Below are positions 35,744 to 44,532 of a stretch of DNA of 64,000 nucleotides, in pieces. Position numbers and translations under genes: made by a program. Source of the stretch: Sutcliffiella horikoshii (GTDB taxonomy: Bacteria > Bacillota > Bacilli > Bacillales > Bacillaceae_I); assembly GCF_002157855.1 (NCBI RefSeq), contig NZ_CP020880.1, positions 1,674,001-1,738,000 of the forward strand. The letters run 5' to 3'. Position 1 is the stretch's first letter. The number at the start of each line of letters is the position of its first letter. The notes under the pieces are model-generated. The model was given only the letters and a program-made list of their open reading frames with translations, was not told the DNA's origin and did no database searches.

Positions 35744-35769
35744 AATTTACATCGACATGTATATACAAG
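35723..35769. promoter_or_regulatory. Two TreR-type operators
   Basis: CATGTATATACAAG occurs at 35723-35736 and again at 35756-35769, in direct orientation and 33 bp apart (about three helical turns). Each is an imperfect palindrome very close to the TreR operator of B. subtilis (CTTGTATATACAAG, from memory). treR itself is the last gene of the cluster. Confidence 0.82.
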
Positions 35770-35781
35770 TTGTTGTAAAAA

Positions 35782-35795
35782 TGTAAGCGTTTTTC
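35782..35795. promoter_or_regulatory. Candidate CcpA catabolite-responsive element
   Basis: TGTAAGCGTTTTTC resembles the cre consensus TGWAANCGNTNWCA, with a mismatch near its end. It lies downstream of the presumed promoter, a usual position for roadblock-type repression by glucose. Confidence 0.55.
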
Positions 35796-35853
35796 GAGTG
35801 AATTAGATTATCTTATAAAGAAAAAATATATCTACTATTTTGGAGGGATTATC

Positions 35854-36363
35854 ATGTTCAAAAAACTATTCGGAATGAAAGAAACCACCGAAACTCCTGC
35901 AGAGGAAACCTTCCTTGCACCATTGAGTGGAAGAGTGACAGAGTTGAGTGAGGTTCCAGATCCAACGTTTTCACAGAAAATGATGGGAGATGGGTTGGCA
36001 ATTGTTCCATCTGAAGGAGAAGTGGTTTCACCAGTTGATGGAGAAATCGTGCAGTTCTTCCATACAAAACATGCAATTGGTATTCGTTCCCTCTCTGGTG
36101 CGGAAATACTTATCCATGTTGGGCTTGAGACGGTGTCCATGAATGGAGAAGGTTTTGAAGGGCATGTAAAAGAGGGCGATAAAGTAAAAGCTGGGGACAA
36201 ATTGATTACTTTTAATATCGATCTTATCAAAGAAAAGGCAGCTGATATTATCACTCCTATCGTCATAACAAATGGTGAAAATGTCGAGAGCCTTAATAAG
36301 AAATCCATGGCTGAAGCTGTAAAAGGCCAAACGGAATTATTTCATCTTACAATGAAAAATTAA
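35854..36363 (+). CDS. PTS glucose-type EIIA component
   Basis: A 169-residue free-standing EIIA of the glucose family. His88 in AEILIHVGLET is the phosphorylated residue and His73 in HTKHAIGI the supporting one. It has the lipoyl-like beta-barrel motifs SPVDGEIVQ and GDKVKAGDKLI. TreP-type transporters lack their own EIIA, so this protein most likely supplies phosphate to the TreP just downstream (58-base gap). GGAGGG precedes the ATG. It is the first gene after the TreR operators. Confidence 0.92.
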   Translation: MFKKLFGMKETTETPAEETFLAPLSGRVTELSEVPDPTFSQKMMGDGLAIVPSEGEVVSPVDGEIVQFFHTKHAIGIRSLSGAEILIHVGLETVSMNGEGFEGHVKEGDKVKAGDKLITFNIDLIKEKAADIITPIVITNGENVESLNKKSMAEAVKGQTELFHLTMKN

Positions 36364-36421
36364 GTATCACCTAATATTAGATTTTTAAACGAATAGAGAA
36401 GGCATACAGGAGGAAACAAAA

Positions 36422-37837
36422 ATGGACATAAGAAAACAGACGGAAGAGATTGTCCAAGCCTTAGGGGGAAAAGAAAACGTTAGCGCAGCCACACATTGTG
36501 TGACTCGACTCCGTTTGGCTTTGCATGATGAAAGTAAGGTAGACCAAAAAGCGTTAGAAAGCATTGATGTGGTGAAGGGTTCTTTCTCCACTAATGGTCA
36601 ATTCCAAGTTGTAATCGGACAAGGAACGGTCAATAAGGTTTACAAAGAGTTTGTAGACATTACCGGTGTTGGAGAGGCCTCAAAGGATGAGGTGAAGAAG
36701 GCTGCCGAATCCAACTTGAATCCCTTGCAGCGTGCCATAAAAACTTTGGCGGATATTTTTATTCCAATACTGCCTGCCATTGTTACAGCAGGTCTACTAA
36801 TGGGGATAAACAATTTATTAACAGGTCCTGGTATCTTTTATGATGAACAATCTGTTATTGATGTTCATACAGAATGGTCGGATATTGCAAGTATCATTAA
36901 CCTGATAGCCAATACCGCCTTTGTCTTTTTGCCGGGGCTGATTGGTTGGTCCGCCGCAAAACGTTTTGGTGGCAGTGAACTGTTAGGGATTGTGCTTGGA
37001 CTTATGCTTGTGCACCCTGATCTTCTTAATGCATGGGGATATGCGGAAGCACAAGAAGATGGAGCAGTTGAAACATGGAAATTCTTCGGATTAGAGATTG
37101 AAAAAGTCGGATACCAAGGACAAGTATTGCCTGTGCTTGTTGCAGCATTTGTATTGGCTAAAGTAGAACAATTTTTATCCAAACGTGTAAGTGATGCGTT
37201 TCATATGCTTATCGTACCGCCAATCACTTTATTATTAACAGGCTTCGTGACATTTGTAGCCATCGGTCCTGTTACATTTGCAATCGGTAATTTCCTGACG
37301 AACGGCTTTGTCGGAATTTTTGATGCAGTACCGGCACTAGGTGGACTTATTTATGGTGGTTTATATGCACCGTTAGTTATTACAGGGATGCATCATACTT
37401 TCCTTGCAGTAGATTTTCAGCTTATTGCTACTATTGGTGGAACGTTCTTATGGCCGATGGTTGCCCTGTCTAACATCGCACAAGGTTCAGCTGCCTTTGC
37501 CATGATGCTTGCGACGAAAGATGAGAAGCTGAAGGGATTGGCGTTAACATCTTCCATTTCTGCTTGGTTGGGGATTACAGAACCAGCAATGTTTGGTGTT
37601 AACTTACGTTTCCGCTATCCATTCTTCGCAGCAATGATTGGATCTGCCATTGCAGGAATCATCATCACCATTGCAGGAGTAAAAGCTCCGTCCATTGGGG
37701 TTGGTGGAATACCTGCATTCTTCTCCATTATGGCGGAATACTGGCCAATTTTCTTCCTTGGAATGGGAATTGTGCTTGTTGTACCATTTGTCATTACTTT
37801 TTTAATAGCAAAAGTGAAAATGAGAAAAGAAGCGTAG
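36422..37837 (+). CDS. treP: PTS trehalose-specific EIIBC component
   Basis: A 471-residue permease. The EIIB domain comes first (about 1-85), with Cys26 in THCVTRLRLAL as the phosphorylated residue. An EIIC domain with about ten helices follows (NPLQRAIKTLADIFIPILPAI, GMHHTFLAVDFQLI, ITEPAMFGVNLRFRYPF). It imports trehalose as trehalose-6-phosphate. Gene order EIIA-treP-GH13-treA-treR supports trehalose over sucrose, whose EIIBC is very similar. A strong hairpin with a T run follows directly. Confidence 0.92.
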   Translation: MDIRKQTEEIVQALGGKENVSAATHCVTRLRLALHDESKVDQKALESIDVVKGSFSTNGQFQVVIGQGTVNKVYKEFVDITGVGEASKDEVKKAAESNLNPLQRAIKTLADIFIPILPAIVTAGLLMGINNLLTGPGIFYDEQSVIDVHTEWSDIASIINLIANTAFVFLPGLIGWSAAKRFGGSELLGIVLGLMLVHPDLLNAWGYAEAQEDGAVETWKFFGLEIEKVGYQGQVLPVLVAAFVLAKVEQFLSKRVSDAFHMLIVPPITLLLTGFVTFVAIGPVTFAIGNFLTNGFVGIFDAVPALGGLIYGGLYAPLVITGMHHTFLAVDFQLIATIGGTFLWPMVALSNIAQGSAAFAMMLATKDEKLKGLALTSSISAWLGITEPAMFGVNLRFRYPFFAAMIGSAIAGIIITIAGVKAPSIGVGGIPAFFSIMAEYWPIFFLGMGIVLVVPFVITFLIAKVKMRKEA

Positions 37838-37839
37838 AG

Positions 37840-37877
37840 ATTGTAAAAAGGGGTTGGACCCCTTTTTACAATTTTTT
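37840..37877 (+). terminator. Strong intrinsic terminator inside the tre cluster
   Basis: ATTGTAAAAAGGGGT and ACCCCTTTTTACAAT form a perfect 15-bp stem with a 3-base loop, followed by a T run. It lies between treP and the first GH13 gene. It could reduce expression of the downstream hydrolases and treR, or protect the upstream mRNA. Confidence 0.88.
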
Positions 37878-37902
37878 CAATTATGAAGGGAGAGATTGAT
37901 AG

Positions 37903-39585
37903 ATGAAGCATTCTTGGTGGAAGGAAAGTGTCGTATATCAAATTTATCCTCGTAGTTTTATGGATTCCAACGGCGATGGAATTGGTGATATCCAAGGTAT
38001 TATTATGAAGCTGGATTATCTGAAGGAGCTTGGTATCGATACCATATGGCTCTCACCTGTGTATGAATCGCCAAATGATGATAATGGATACGACATTAGT
38101 AACTACATGAAAATAATGGACGAGTTCGGATCAATGGAAGATTGGGAAGAGCTGTTACAGCAGGTACATATGAGAGAAATGAGTTTGATTATGGACCTAG
38201 TGGTCAATCATACATCTGATGAGCACAAGTGGTTTATGCAGGCGAAAACATCTAGAGATAATCCGTATCGTGACTATTATATTTGGAGGGACCCAAAAGG
38301 AGACGGCAAGGAGCCGAACAACTGGGCATCCAATTTTGGAGGTTCTGCTTGGGAATACAATGAAGAAACAAAAGATTACTACTTGCACTTATTCTCCAAA
38401 AAACAGCCAGACCTAAACTGGGAAAACGAACAGCTTCGTGAAGAAGTGTATCGCATGATGAAATGGTGGTTGGATAAAGGTGTTGACGGTTTTAGGATGG
38501 ATGTCATCAACTTTATTTCTAAAGTAGATAACTTCCCTGACGGAGAGATTAAAAACGGGAAAAAATATGCTTCAGGAAGTAAGTACTACCGTAACGGCCC
38601 AAAGATTCATGATTATTTGAAAGAAATGAATGAGAAAGTATTATCCCAATATGATGTCATGACCGTCGGAGAAATGCCCGGGGTTACTCCAGATCAAGCA
38701 AAAGACTACACAGGTGAAGAAAGAAATGAACTGAACATGGTGTTCCAATTTGAACATATGGGATTGGATAATGGACCAAATGGGAAATGGGACTTGCAGG
38801 AACTAGATTTAATTGAGCTCAAACAGAGTTTATCAAGGTGGCAGTATGCTCTAGCAGAAGGCGGCTGGAACAGTCTCTATTATAATAACCATGATCAACC
38901 AAGGTCTGTTTCAAGATTTGGAAATGACGGGGATTACCGCATAGAATCGGCTAAAATGCTGGCTACGCTTCTTCATATGATGAAAGGTACTCCATATGTC
39001 TACCAAGGTGAAGAAATCGGCATGACAAATGTACGATTTGATTCAATCGAATCTTACAAAGATATTGAAACTCTTCAAGCTTATTCTGACTTAAAAGAGC
39101 AGGGATGGAGTGAAGAGGAAGTGATGGAGAGTATTTTCAAAAAAAGCAGGGACAATGCCAGAACTCCAATGCAATGGAATGATGAGGATCACGCTGGCTT
39201 TTCTAGCGGGGAACCATGGATGGCCGTCAACCCTAATTACAAATCTATCAACGTAGAAGCGGAAAGAAATAATGAACATTCTATCTTTAACTATTACAAA
39301 CGTCTGATTCAATTGCGGAAGCAAAATGAACTGATCGTTTACGGGGATTACCAATTGATACTTGAGGATGATCCGGAGATTTTCTCCTATGTTAGAAGTT
39401 ATCAAGACAAAAAGCTGCTAGTGATTTGCAACTTCTATGATAAAGAGCCAACATTCAAGCTACCAAGAGATATTAATTTCATGACCAAACAACTATTAGT
39501 AAGCAACTATACGGTAGAAGAACAAAGTAATATTGCTGAATTCACTTTGCAGCCTTATGAAGCACGAGTGTATTTATTGAATTAA
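37903..39585 (+). CDS. Oligo-1,6-glucosidase / alpha-glucosidase (GH13, MalL-like)
   Basis: A 560-residue cytoplasmic TIM-barrel glycosidase. By eye it is closer to B. subtilis MalL than to TreA, for instance in VVNHTSDEHKWF, HLFSKKQPDLNWEN and FEHMGLDNGPNGKW. Catalytic residues are Asp200 (GFRMDVIN), Glu257 (TVGEMPG) and Asp331 (NNHDQPR). Val201 after the nucleophile is the residue found in alpha-1,6-acting members. It should cleave isomaltose-type or other short glucosides. It sits between treP and the true TreA, 33 bases before the next gene, so it is coexpressed with trehalose use. Confidence 0.85.
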   Translation: MKHSWWKESVVYQIYPRSFMDSNGDGIGDIQGIIMKLDYLKELGIDTIWLSPVYESPNDDNGYDISNYMKIMDEFGSMEDWEELLQQVHMREMSLIMDLVVNHTSDEHKWFMQAKTSRDNPYRDYYIWRDPKGDGKEPNNWASNFGGSAWEYNEETKDYYLHLFSKKQPDLNWENEQLREEVYRMMKWWLDKGVDGFRMDVINFISKVDNFPDGEIKNGKKYASGSKYYRNGPKIHDYLKEMNEKVLSQYDVMTVGEMPGVTPDQAKDYTGEERNELNMVFQFEHMGLDNGPNGKWDLQELDLIELKQSLSRWQYALAEGGWNSLYYNNHDQPRSVSRFGNDGDYRIESAKMLATLLHMMKGTPYVYQGEEIGMTNVRFDSIESYKDIETLQAYSDLKEQGWSEEEVMESIFKKSRDNARTPMQWNDEDHAGFSSGEPWMAVNPNYKSINVEAERNNEHSIFNYYKRLIQLRKQNELIVYGDYQLILEDDPEIFSYVRSYQDKKLLVICNFYDKEPTFKLPRDINFMTKQLLVSNYTVEEQSNIAEFTLQPYEARVYLLN

Positions 39586-39624
39586 CATCTATTAATTAAA
39601 ATATAGAAAAAGAGGTGCTTGAAG

Positions 39625-41328
39625 ATGAGCAAAATAATAGAACAAGAACCGTGGTGGAAAAGGTCTGTTGTTTATCAGATCTATCCAAAAAGCTTCAATG
39701 ATACTACAGGAAACGGAGTAGGTGATATCCAAGGTATTATTGAGAAGCTTGATTACTTAAAAGAACTTGGAGTGGATGTTATTTGGTTGACTCCTATTAA
39801 TAAATCACCGCAAAAAGATAATGGTTATGATATCAGCGATTATTTTTCCATTCACGAAGAATACGGAACGATGGAAGATTTTGATCAGCTTTTATCCCAA
39901 GCGCATGATAGAGGAATAAAAGTTATCATGGACATTGTCGTGAACCATACATCCACCGAGCATGAATGGTTTCAGAAATCAATAGAACAGAAAGATAATA
40001 ACCCGTATCGCGATTTTTATATTTGGAAAGACAGCAAGCAAGATGGCAGCGAACCAACAAATTGGGAATCCAAGTTTGGCGGCAATGCTTGGCAATATGA
40101 TGAAAAAACAGGTCAATGGTATTTGCATCTATTTGATGTGACGCAAGCAGACTTGAATTGGGAGAATGAAGAAGTTCGCAAACAAGTCTATGATATGATG
40201 AAGTTTTGGTTTGAAAAGGGAGTGGATGGGTTTAGGTTAGATGTAATTAATCTCATTTCCAAAGACCAGAGTTTTCCGGATGATGACGGATCGGTGCCTC
40301 CAGGCGATGGTCGTAAATTTTACACAGACGGGCCACGCGTTCACGAATATATGAATGAAATGTACGAAAAAGTGTTTTCAAAATATGACAGCATGACAGT
40401 AGGGGAAATGTCTTCTACCACAATTGATCATTGTATCAAATACACTCGACCAGATCGAAACGAGCTCAGCATGACATTTAACTTCCATCATTTAAAAGTG
40501 GATTATCCGAATGGAGAAAAATGGTCTGTTGCAGATTTTGACTTCCAACAATTAAAGGATATTTTATCTACATGGCAAATTGAGATGGAAAAAGGCGGCG
40601 GTTGGAATGCCTTGTTCTGGTGCAACCATGATCAACCTCGTGTCGTATCCCGCTATGGTGATGATGGCAAATATCACAATAAATCAGCAAAAATGCTAGC
40701 AACAAGCATGCATATGATGAGAGGTACTCCTTACATTTATCAAGGAGAAGAGTTTGGAATGACCAACCCAGGGTTTGTGAAAATTAGTGACTACCGGGAC
40801 GTGGAGTCCTTAAATATTTTCAACTTAAAGAAGGAAGCAGGTATGAGTGAGGAGGAGATATTGGAGATTCTTCGCCATAAGTCCCGCGATAATTCCAGAA
40901 CGCCAGTTCAGTGGAATAGAGAAGAAAATGCAGGGTTTACAAATGGCACACCCTGGATTGGAGTAGCAAGTAATTATAAAGAAATTAACGCAGAAACGGC
41001 TTTGAATGACGAAGATTCCGTTTTCTATCATTATAAAAAGTTAATTGAACTACGCAAGAACTATGATGTTATCACACATGGAGATTTTCAATTGATTTCA
41101 GGAGATGATCCGCAAATCTTTGCCTATATCCGTAATTGTGAGAATGAAAAACTTCTTGTGGTAAGCAATTATTATGGCAAAGAAAGTTCTTTTGTGCTGC
41201 CAGTGGATATTGATGTGGATGGCTACAAGTCAGAAGTGTTAGTAAGCAACTATGAAGATTCTAACAGTCAGTTTAATGAAATAACCCTTCGTCCATACGA
41301 ATCCATCGTTTATCACCTGAAAAAGTAG
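39625..41328 (+). CDS. treA: Alpha,alpha-phosphotrehalase
   Basis: A 567-residue GH13 enzyme that splits trehalose-6-phosphate into glucose and glucose-6-phosphate. It matches B. subtilis TreA in many stretches, such as VVYQIYPKSFNDTTGNGVGD, HLFDVTQADLNWENEEVRK and TVGEMSSTTIDHCIKYT. Catalytic residues are Asp206, Glu261 and Asp336. ATG 39625 is chosen because AAAGAGGTG lies 7 bases upstream; TTG 39619 is too close. Its product is the natural signal-removing step for TreR. Confidence 0.93.
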   Translation: MSKIIEQEPWWKRSVVYQIYPKSFNDTTGNGVGDIQGIIEKLDYLKELGVDVIWLTPINKSPQKDNGYDISDYFSIHEEYGTMEDFDQLLSQAHDRGIKVIMDIVVNHTSTEHEWFQKSIEQKDNNPYRDFYIWKDSKQDGSEPTNWESKFGGNAWQYDEKTGQWYLHLFDVTQADLNWENEEVRKQVYDMMKFWFEKGVDGFRLDVINLISKDQSFPDDDGSVPPGDGRKFYTDGPRVHEYMNEMYEKVFSKYDSMTVGEMSSTTIDHCIKYTRPDRNELSMTFNFHHLKVDYPNGEKWSVADFDFQQLKDILSTWQIEMEKGGGWNALFWCNHDQPRVVSRYGDDGKYHNKSAKMLATSMHMMRGTPYIYQGEEFGMTNPGFVKISDYRDVESLNIFNLKKEAGMSEEEILEILRHKSRDNSRTPVQWNREENAGFTNGTPWIGVASNYKEINAETALNDEDSVFYHYKKLIELRKNYDVITHGDFQLISGDDPQIFAYIRNCENEKLLVVSNYYGKESSFVLPVDIDVDGYKSEVLVSNYEDSNSQFNEITLRPYESIVYHLKK

Positions 41329-41355
41329 TGCTACAATAGCTGTAGGTGGTAGAAA

Positions 41356-42063
41356 ATGAAAAATAACAAATATCAGGCAATTTATCAGCAGTTGGTAATG
41401 AAAATAGAAAAACAGGATTTCGTAGCGGGGAGTAAGCTTCCGTCCGAGCATGATCTGATGGAACTTTTCGATACTTCAAGAGAAACGGTAAGAAAGGCTC
41501 TAAATCAACTTGCTCAGAATGGTTATATTCAAAAAGTTCGTGGAAAAGGCTCTATTGTGCTTGCACGTGATAAATTTGATTTTCCTATTTCAGGTTTGGT
41601 CAGCTTCAAGGAATTAGCCGAGAAAATGGGTAGGCCTTGGCAAACAGTTGTGCACGAACTAGAAAGTGTTGTTGACTCTTCTGATTTAGAATCTAAATTA
41701 GGGGAAAGCGAACTATGGAAGGTGGTCCGTTCGCGCAGAGTGGATGATGAAAGTATCATTTTGGATAAAGATTACTTCATCAAAAGCCAAGTTCCTTATC
41801 TTGACCAGGATATTTGCAAAAACTCCATTTACAATTATCTTGAGTCTGAGCAAGGTCTGCAGATAGCTTTTGCCGATAAAGAAGTTACAGTAGAGGAAGC
41901 AACAGATGAGGACAGGCAGTTACTGGACTTAAATGGACTTACTCATGTGGTAGTGGTGAAAAGTATCGTTCATTTGGATGATGCAAGTCCCTTTCAATAT
42001 ACAGAATCGCGCCACCGACTGGACAAATTCCGATTTGTTGATTTTGCAAGAAGAATGAAGTGA
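41356..42063 (+). CDS. treR: GntR-family trehalose operon repressor
   Basis: A 235-residue regulator with an N-terminal winged helix (KYQAIYQQLVMKIEKQDF ... DTSRETVRKALNQLAQNGYI) and a UTRA effector domain. In B. subtilis TreR is released from DNA by trehalose-6-phosphate. It is the last gene of the cluster, 27 bases after treA, and probably binds the paired operators at 35723-35769. A terminator follows. Confidence 0.93.
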   Translation: MKNNKYQAIYQQLVMKIEKQDFVAGSKLPSEHDLMELFDTSRETVRKALNQLAQNGYIQKVRGKGSIVLARDKFDFPISGLVSFKELAEKMGRPWQTVVHELESVVDSSDLESKLGESELWKVVRSRRVDDESIILDKDYFIKSQVPYLDQDICKNSIYNYLESEQGLQIAFADKEVTVEEATDEDRQLLDLNGLTHVVVVKSIVHLDDASPFQYTESRHRLDKFRFVDFARRMK

Positions 42064-42071
42064 TTGTAGGG

Positions 42072-42105
42072 AAAGACACTCTCGGTGGATGGGAGTGTCT
42101 TTTTC
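42072..42105 (+). terminator. Intrinsic terminator of the tre cluster
   Basis: AAAGACACTC and GAGTGTCTTT form a 10-bp stem followed by TT and C. Confidence 0.87.
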
Positions 42106-42114
42106 ATTCGAGCA

Positions 42115-42470
42115 GAACGAGGACAGTGTTTCAGGAATAAGGCAAAAATTGTCCTCGTACGAGTTGAACTAGGACAATGTTTTAGGATTAAGGTAAAAGA
42201 TTGTCCTCGTACGAGTTGAACGAGGACAATGTTTCAGGAATAAGGCAAAGATTGTCCTCGTACGAGTTGAACGAGGACAATGTTTTAGGATTAAGGTAAA
42301 AGATTGTCCTCGTACGAGTTGAACGAGGACAATGTTTTAGGATTAAGGTAAAAGATTGTCCTCATACGAGTTGAACGAGGACAATGTTTTAGGATTAAGG
42401 TAAAAGATTGTCCTCATACGAGTTGAACGAGGACAATGCTTCAGGAATAAGGCAAAGATTGTCCTCGTAT
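42115..42470. repeat. Seven-unit tandem array, 51-52 bp period, hairpin units
   Basis: Units begin GAACGAGGACAAT at 42115, 42166, 42218, 42269, 42321, 42373 and 42425. Each contains GAGGACAAT and its complement ATTGTCCTC about 20 bases apart, so each can fold into a 9-bp hairpin. Two internal variants exist: a 51-bp one (TTTCAGGAATAAGGCAAAG) and a 52-bp one (TTTTAGGATTAAGGTAAAAG), in the order 51-52-51-52-52-52-51. It fills the gap 42106-42571 with no gene. There are no variable spacers, so it is not CRISPR. Confidence 0.9.
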
Positions 42471-42571
42471 TAATATCGTAATTTTCAAAAATATCATTTA
42501 AATTATTTCCTCCTTCTTATATAATGGTTATATAAAATATTCGATTATCGAAATAAATGGAGGGGAAGTAG

Positions 42572-44383
42572 ATGGCACAGGTATTAAATAAAGCATTGAA
42601 AAGAGAGGAAGTCCCTGTAGAGCAAACTTGGAACCTCGAAGATTTGTTTGGTTCCACAAGAGAATGGGAGCAGGAGTTACAAGGGGTCCAACAAGATCTT
42701 TCCACTGTCACCCGATATAAAGGAAAAGTTGTGAAAGATGCGAAAACATTACTTATGTGTTTAAAGGACAAAGATTCATTGACAGAAAGAGTTATGAGGG
42801 TAATGACTTACGCATCCCTGAAACAATCCGAAGATGGAACAAATCCTGATAATCAGGCTAATTCAACTCGTGTAGGCGGCATGCTTTCCAACTTCAGCGC
42901 AAGTATATCGTTTTTCGAATCTGAGATCCTCCAACTAAGCGAAGAAACATTGAATGCATACATATTAGAAGAACCAGAGTTGGAAGAGTATAAAAAGACC
43001 TTGATGGATGTTTTGGAAACAAAGCCACATAAACTTTCGCCTGAGGCAGAAGAAGTACTTTCTGCTTTCGGAGAAGTGCATAATGCACCATATACCATCT
43101 ATCAAAGAAGTTTAATATCGGATATGAGATTTCCTTCATTCTTTACTGATGATGGAAAGGAGCATCCGTTATCTTTTAATTCTTTTCCTAATTATGAAGG
43201 GTCTTCCAATACAGAATTACGTAGAAAAGCGTATCAAACGTTTATTGAGACTCTAAAACAATACAAGCATACGTACGCAGCTACTTATGCAACTGAAGTG
43301 AAAAAGCAGGTAGTAGAAGCGCGTCTGCGAAACTATGATTCTGTAACGGATATGCTTCTTCACGACCAACAGGTGACTAAAGAAATGTATCATAATCAGT
43401 TGGATACCATCCAAAATGAGTTGGCACCACATATGCGCAGATATGCAAAATTGAAAAAGCGCGTGCTGGGTTTGGAGACGATGCATTTCTGTGACTTAAA
43501 AGCTCCACTAGATCCAGATTTCAACCCTGAGATTACCTATGAGGAAGCATCTAAATTAATTTTAGAGTCCTTGGAAGTGATGGGACCTGAATACATAGAA
43601 ATTATGGAAGAAGGGCTAAACAATCGTTGGGTTGATCTGGCTGATAACGTAGGGAAGGGTTCTGGTGCTTTTTGTTCCAGTCCGTATGGTGTTCATCCAT
43701 ACATTCTCATGACATGGAGTGACTCGATGAGGAATGCCTATACACTGGCACATGAATTGGGTCATGCAGGGCATTTCCGCTTAGCAGGCAGATACCAGAA
43801 GCTTTCTAACACCCGTCCATCAAGGTATTTTGTCGAAGCGCCTTCCACTATGAATGAAATGCTCTTAAGTCAGCACATCTTATCTCAGCCAAATGATGAA
43901 AGAATGCGCAGATGGGTAATCTTACAATCATTAGGGACGTATTATCATAATTTTGTGACACATATTCTTGAAGGGGAGCTTCAGCGTAGGGTTTACAACC
44001 TAGCAGATAAAGGGACTCCTATTACTGCCAATGTCCTCTGTGAACAAAAGACCTCCCTGCTTTCTGAATTCTGGGGAGATGAAGTGCAAATGGATGAAGG
44101 GGCTGGATTGACCTGGATGCGACAGCCACATTATTATATGGGGCTTTATCCATATACTTATTCTGCTGGACTGACTGCTTCTACGGCAGCAGCCAAACAG
44201 ATCCAGGAAGATGGCCAGCCGGCTGTGGATCGTTGGTTATCCGCTTTAAAAGCAGGAGGAACATTGAAACCGTTAGAATTGATGCAATTGGGTGGAGTTG
44301 ATATGACAACACCTGAACCAATTAAGACAGCTGTCGCTTATGTTGGATCATTGATTGACGAACTAGAAAAGAGCTTTTCCTAA
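42572..44383 (+). CDS. pepF: Oligoendopeptidase F
   Basis: A 603-residue cytoplasmic M3B zinc peptidase of normal length. The zinc motif is HELGH (His394, Glu395, His398) within LAHELGHAGHFRLAGRYQ, followed by EAPSTMNEMLLS with the third ligand. The N-terminal WNLEDLFGS is typical of PepF. It degrades short peptides of about 7-17 residues. GGAGGGG precedes the ATG, and a terminator follows. Confidence 0.94.
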   Translation: MAQVLNKALKREEVPVEQTWNLEDLFGSTREWEQELQGVQQDLSTVTRYKGKVVKDAKTLLMCLKDKDSLTERVMRVMTYASLKQSEDGTNPDNQANSTRVGGMLSNFSASISFFESEILQLSEETLNAYILEEPELEEYKKTLMDVLETKPHKLSPEAEEVLSAFGEVHNAPYTIYQRSLISDMRFPSFFTDDGKEHPLSFNSFPNYEGSSNTELRRKAYQTFIETLKQYKHTYAATYATEVKKQVVEARLRNYDSVTDMLLHDQQVTKEMYHNQLDTIQNELAPHMRRYAKLKKRVLGLETMHFCDLKAPLDPDFNPEITYEEASKLILESLEVMGPEYIEIMEEGLNNRWVDLADNVGKGSGAFCSSPYGVHPYILMTWSDSMRNAYTLAHELGHAGHFRLAGRYQKLSNTRPSRYFVEAPSTMNEMLLSQHILSQPNDERMRRWVILQSLGTYYHNFVTHILEGELQRRVYNLADKGTPITANVLCEQKTSLLSEFWGDEVQMDEGAGLTWMRQPHYYMGLYPYTYSAGLTASTAAAKQIQEDGQPAVDRWLSALKAGGTLKPLELMQLGGVDMTTPEPIKTAVAYVGSLIDELEKSFS

Positions 44384-44391
44384 ACCAAGCC

Positions 44392-44427
44392 AACACCTTA
44401 TCTAAACACAGATAAGGTGTTTCTTTT
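44392..44427 (+). terminator. Intrinsic terminator of pepF
   Basis: AACACCTTATCT and AGATAAGGTGTT form a perfect 12-bp stem with a 6-base loop, then TCTTTTT. Confidence 0.9.
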
Positions 44428-44459
44428 TAGGCTTTTCTGAAATGAACCAGCTTAATCTA

Positions 44460-44486
44460 TCAACATTTCCGTACTAAACCCGATAG
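44460..44486 (+). promoter_or_regulatory. Candidate SigD (flagellar) promoter of cheV
   Basis: TCAA, a 15-base spacer and CCCGATAG resemble the SigD consensus TAAA-N15-GCCGATAT. It lies 46 bases before the cheV start. cheV is SigD-dependent in B. subtilis. Confidence 0.65.
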
Positions 44487-44532
44487 AAAAAGAAGAGAAC
44501 TAATTAGTAAAGAACGGAAGGGCGTATCAAAT

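Noticed and set aside
37903-41328. Tandem duplication of treA
   Set aside because: The two GH13 proteins are too different. The first matches MalL-type enzymes and the second TreA, so this is not a recent duplication.
42115-42470. Regularly spaced repeats that look like a CRISPR array
   Set aside because: The whole 51-52 bp unit repeats with no variable spacers, and no cas genes are near.
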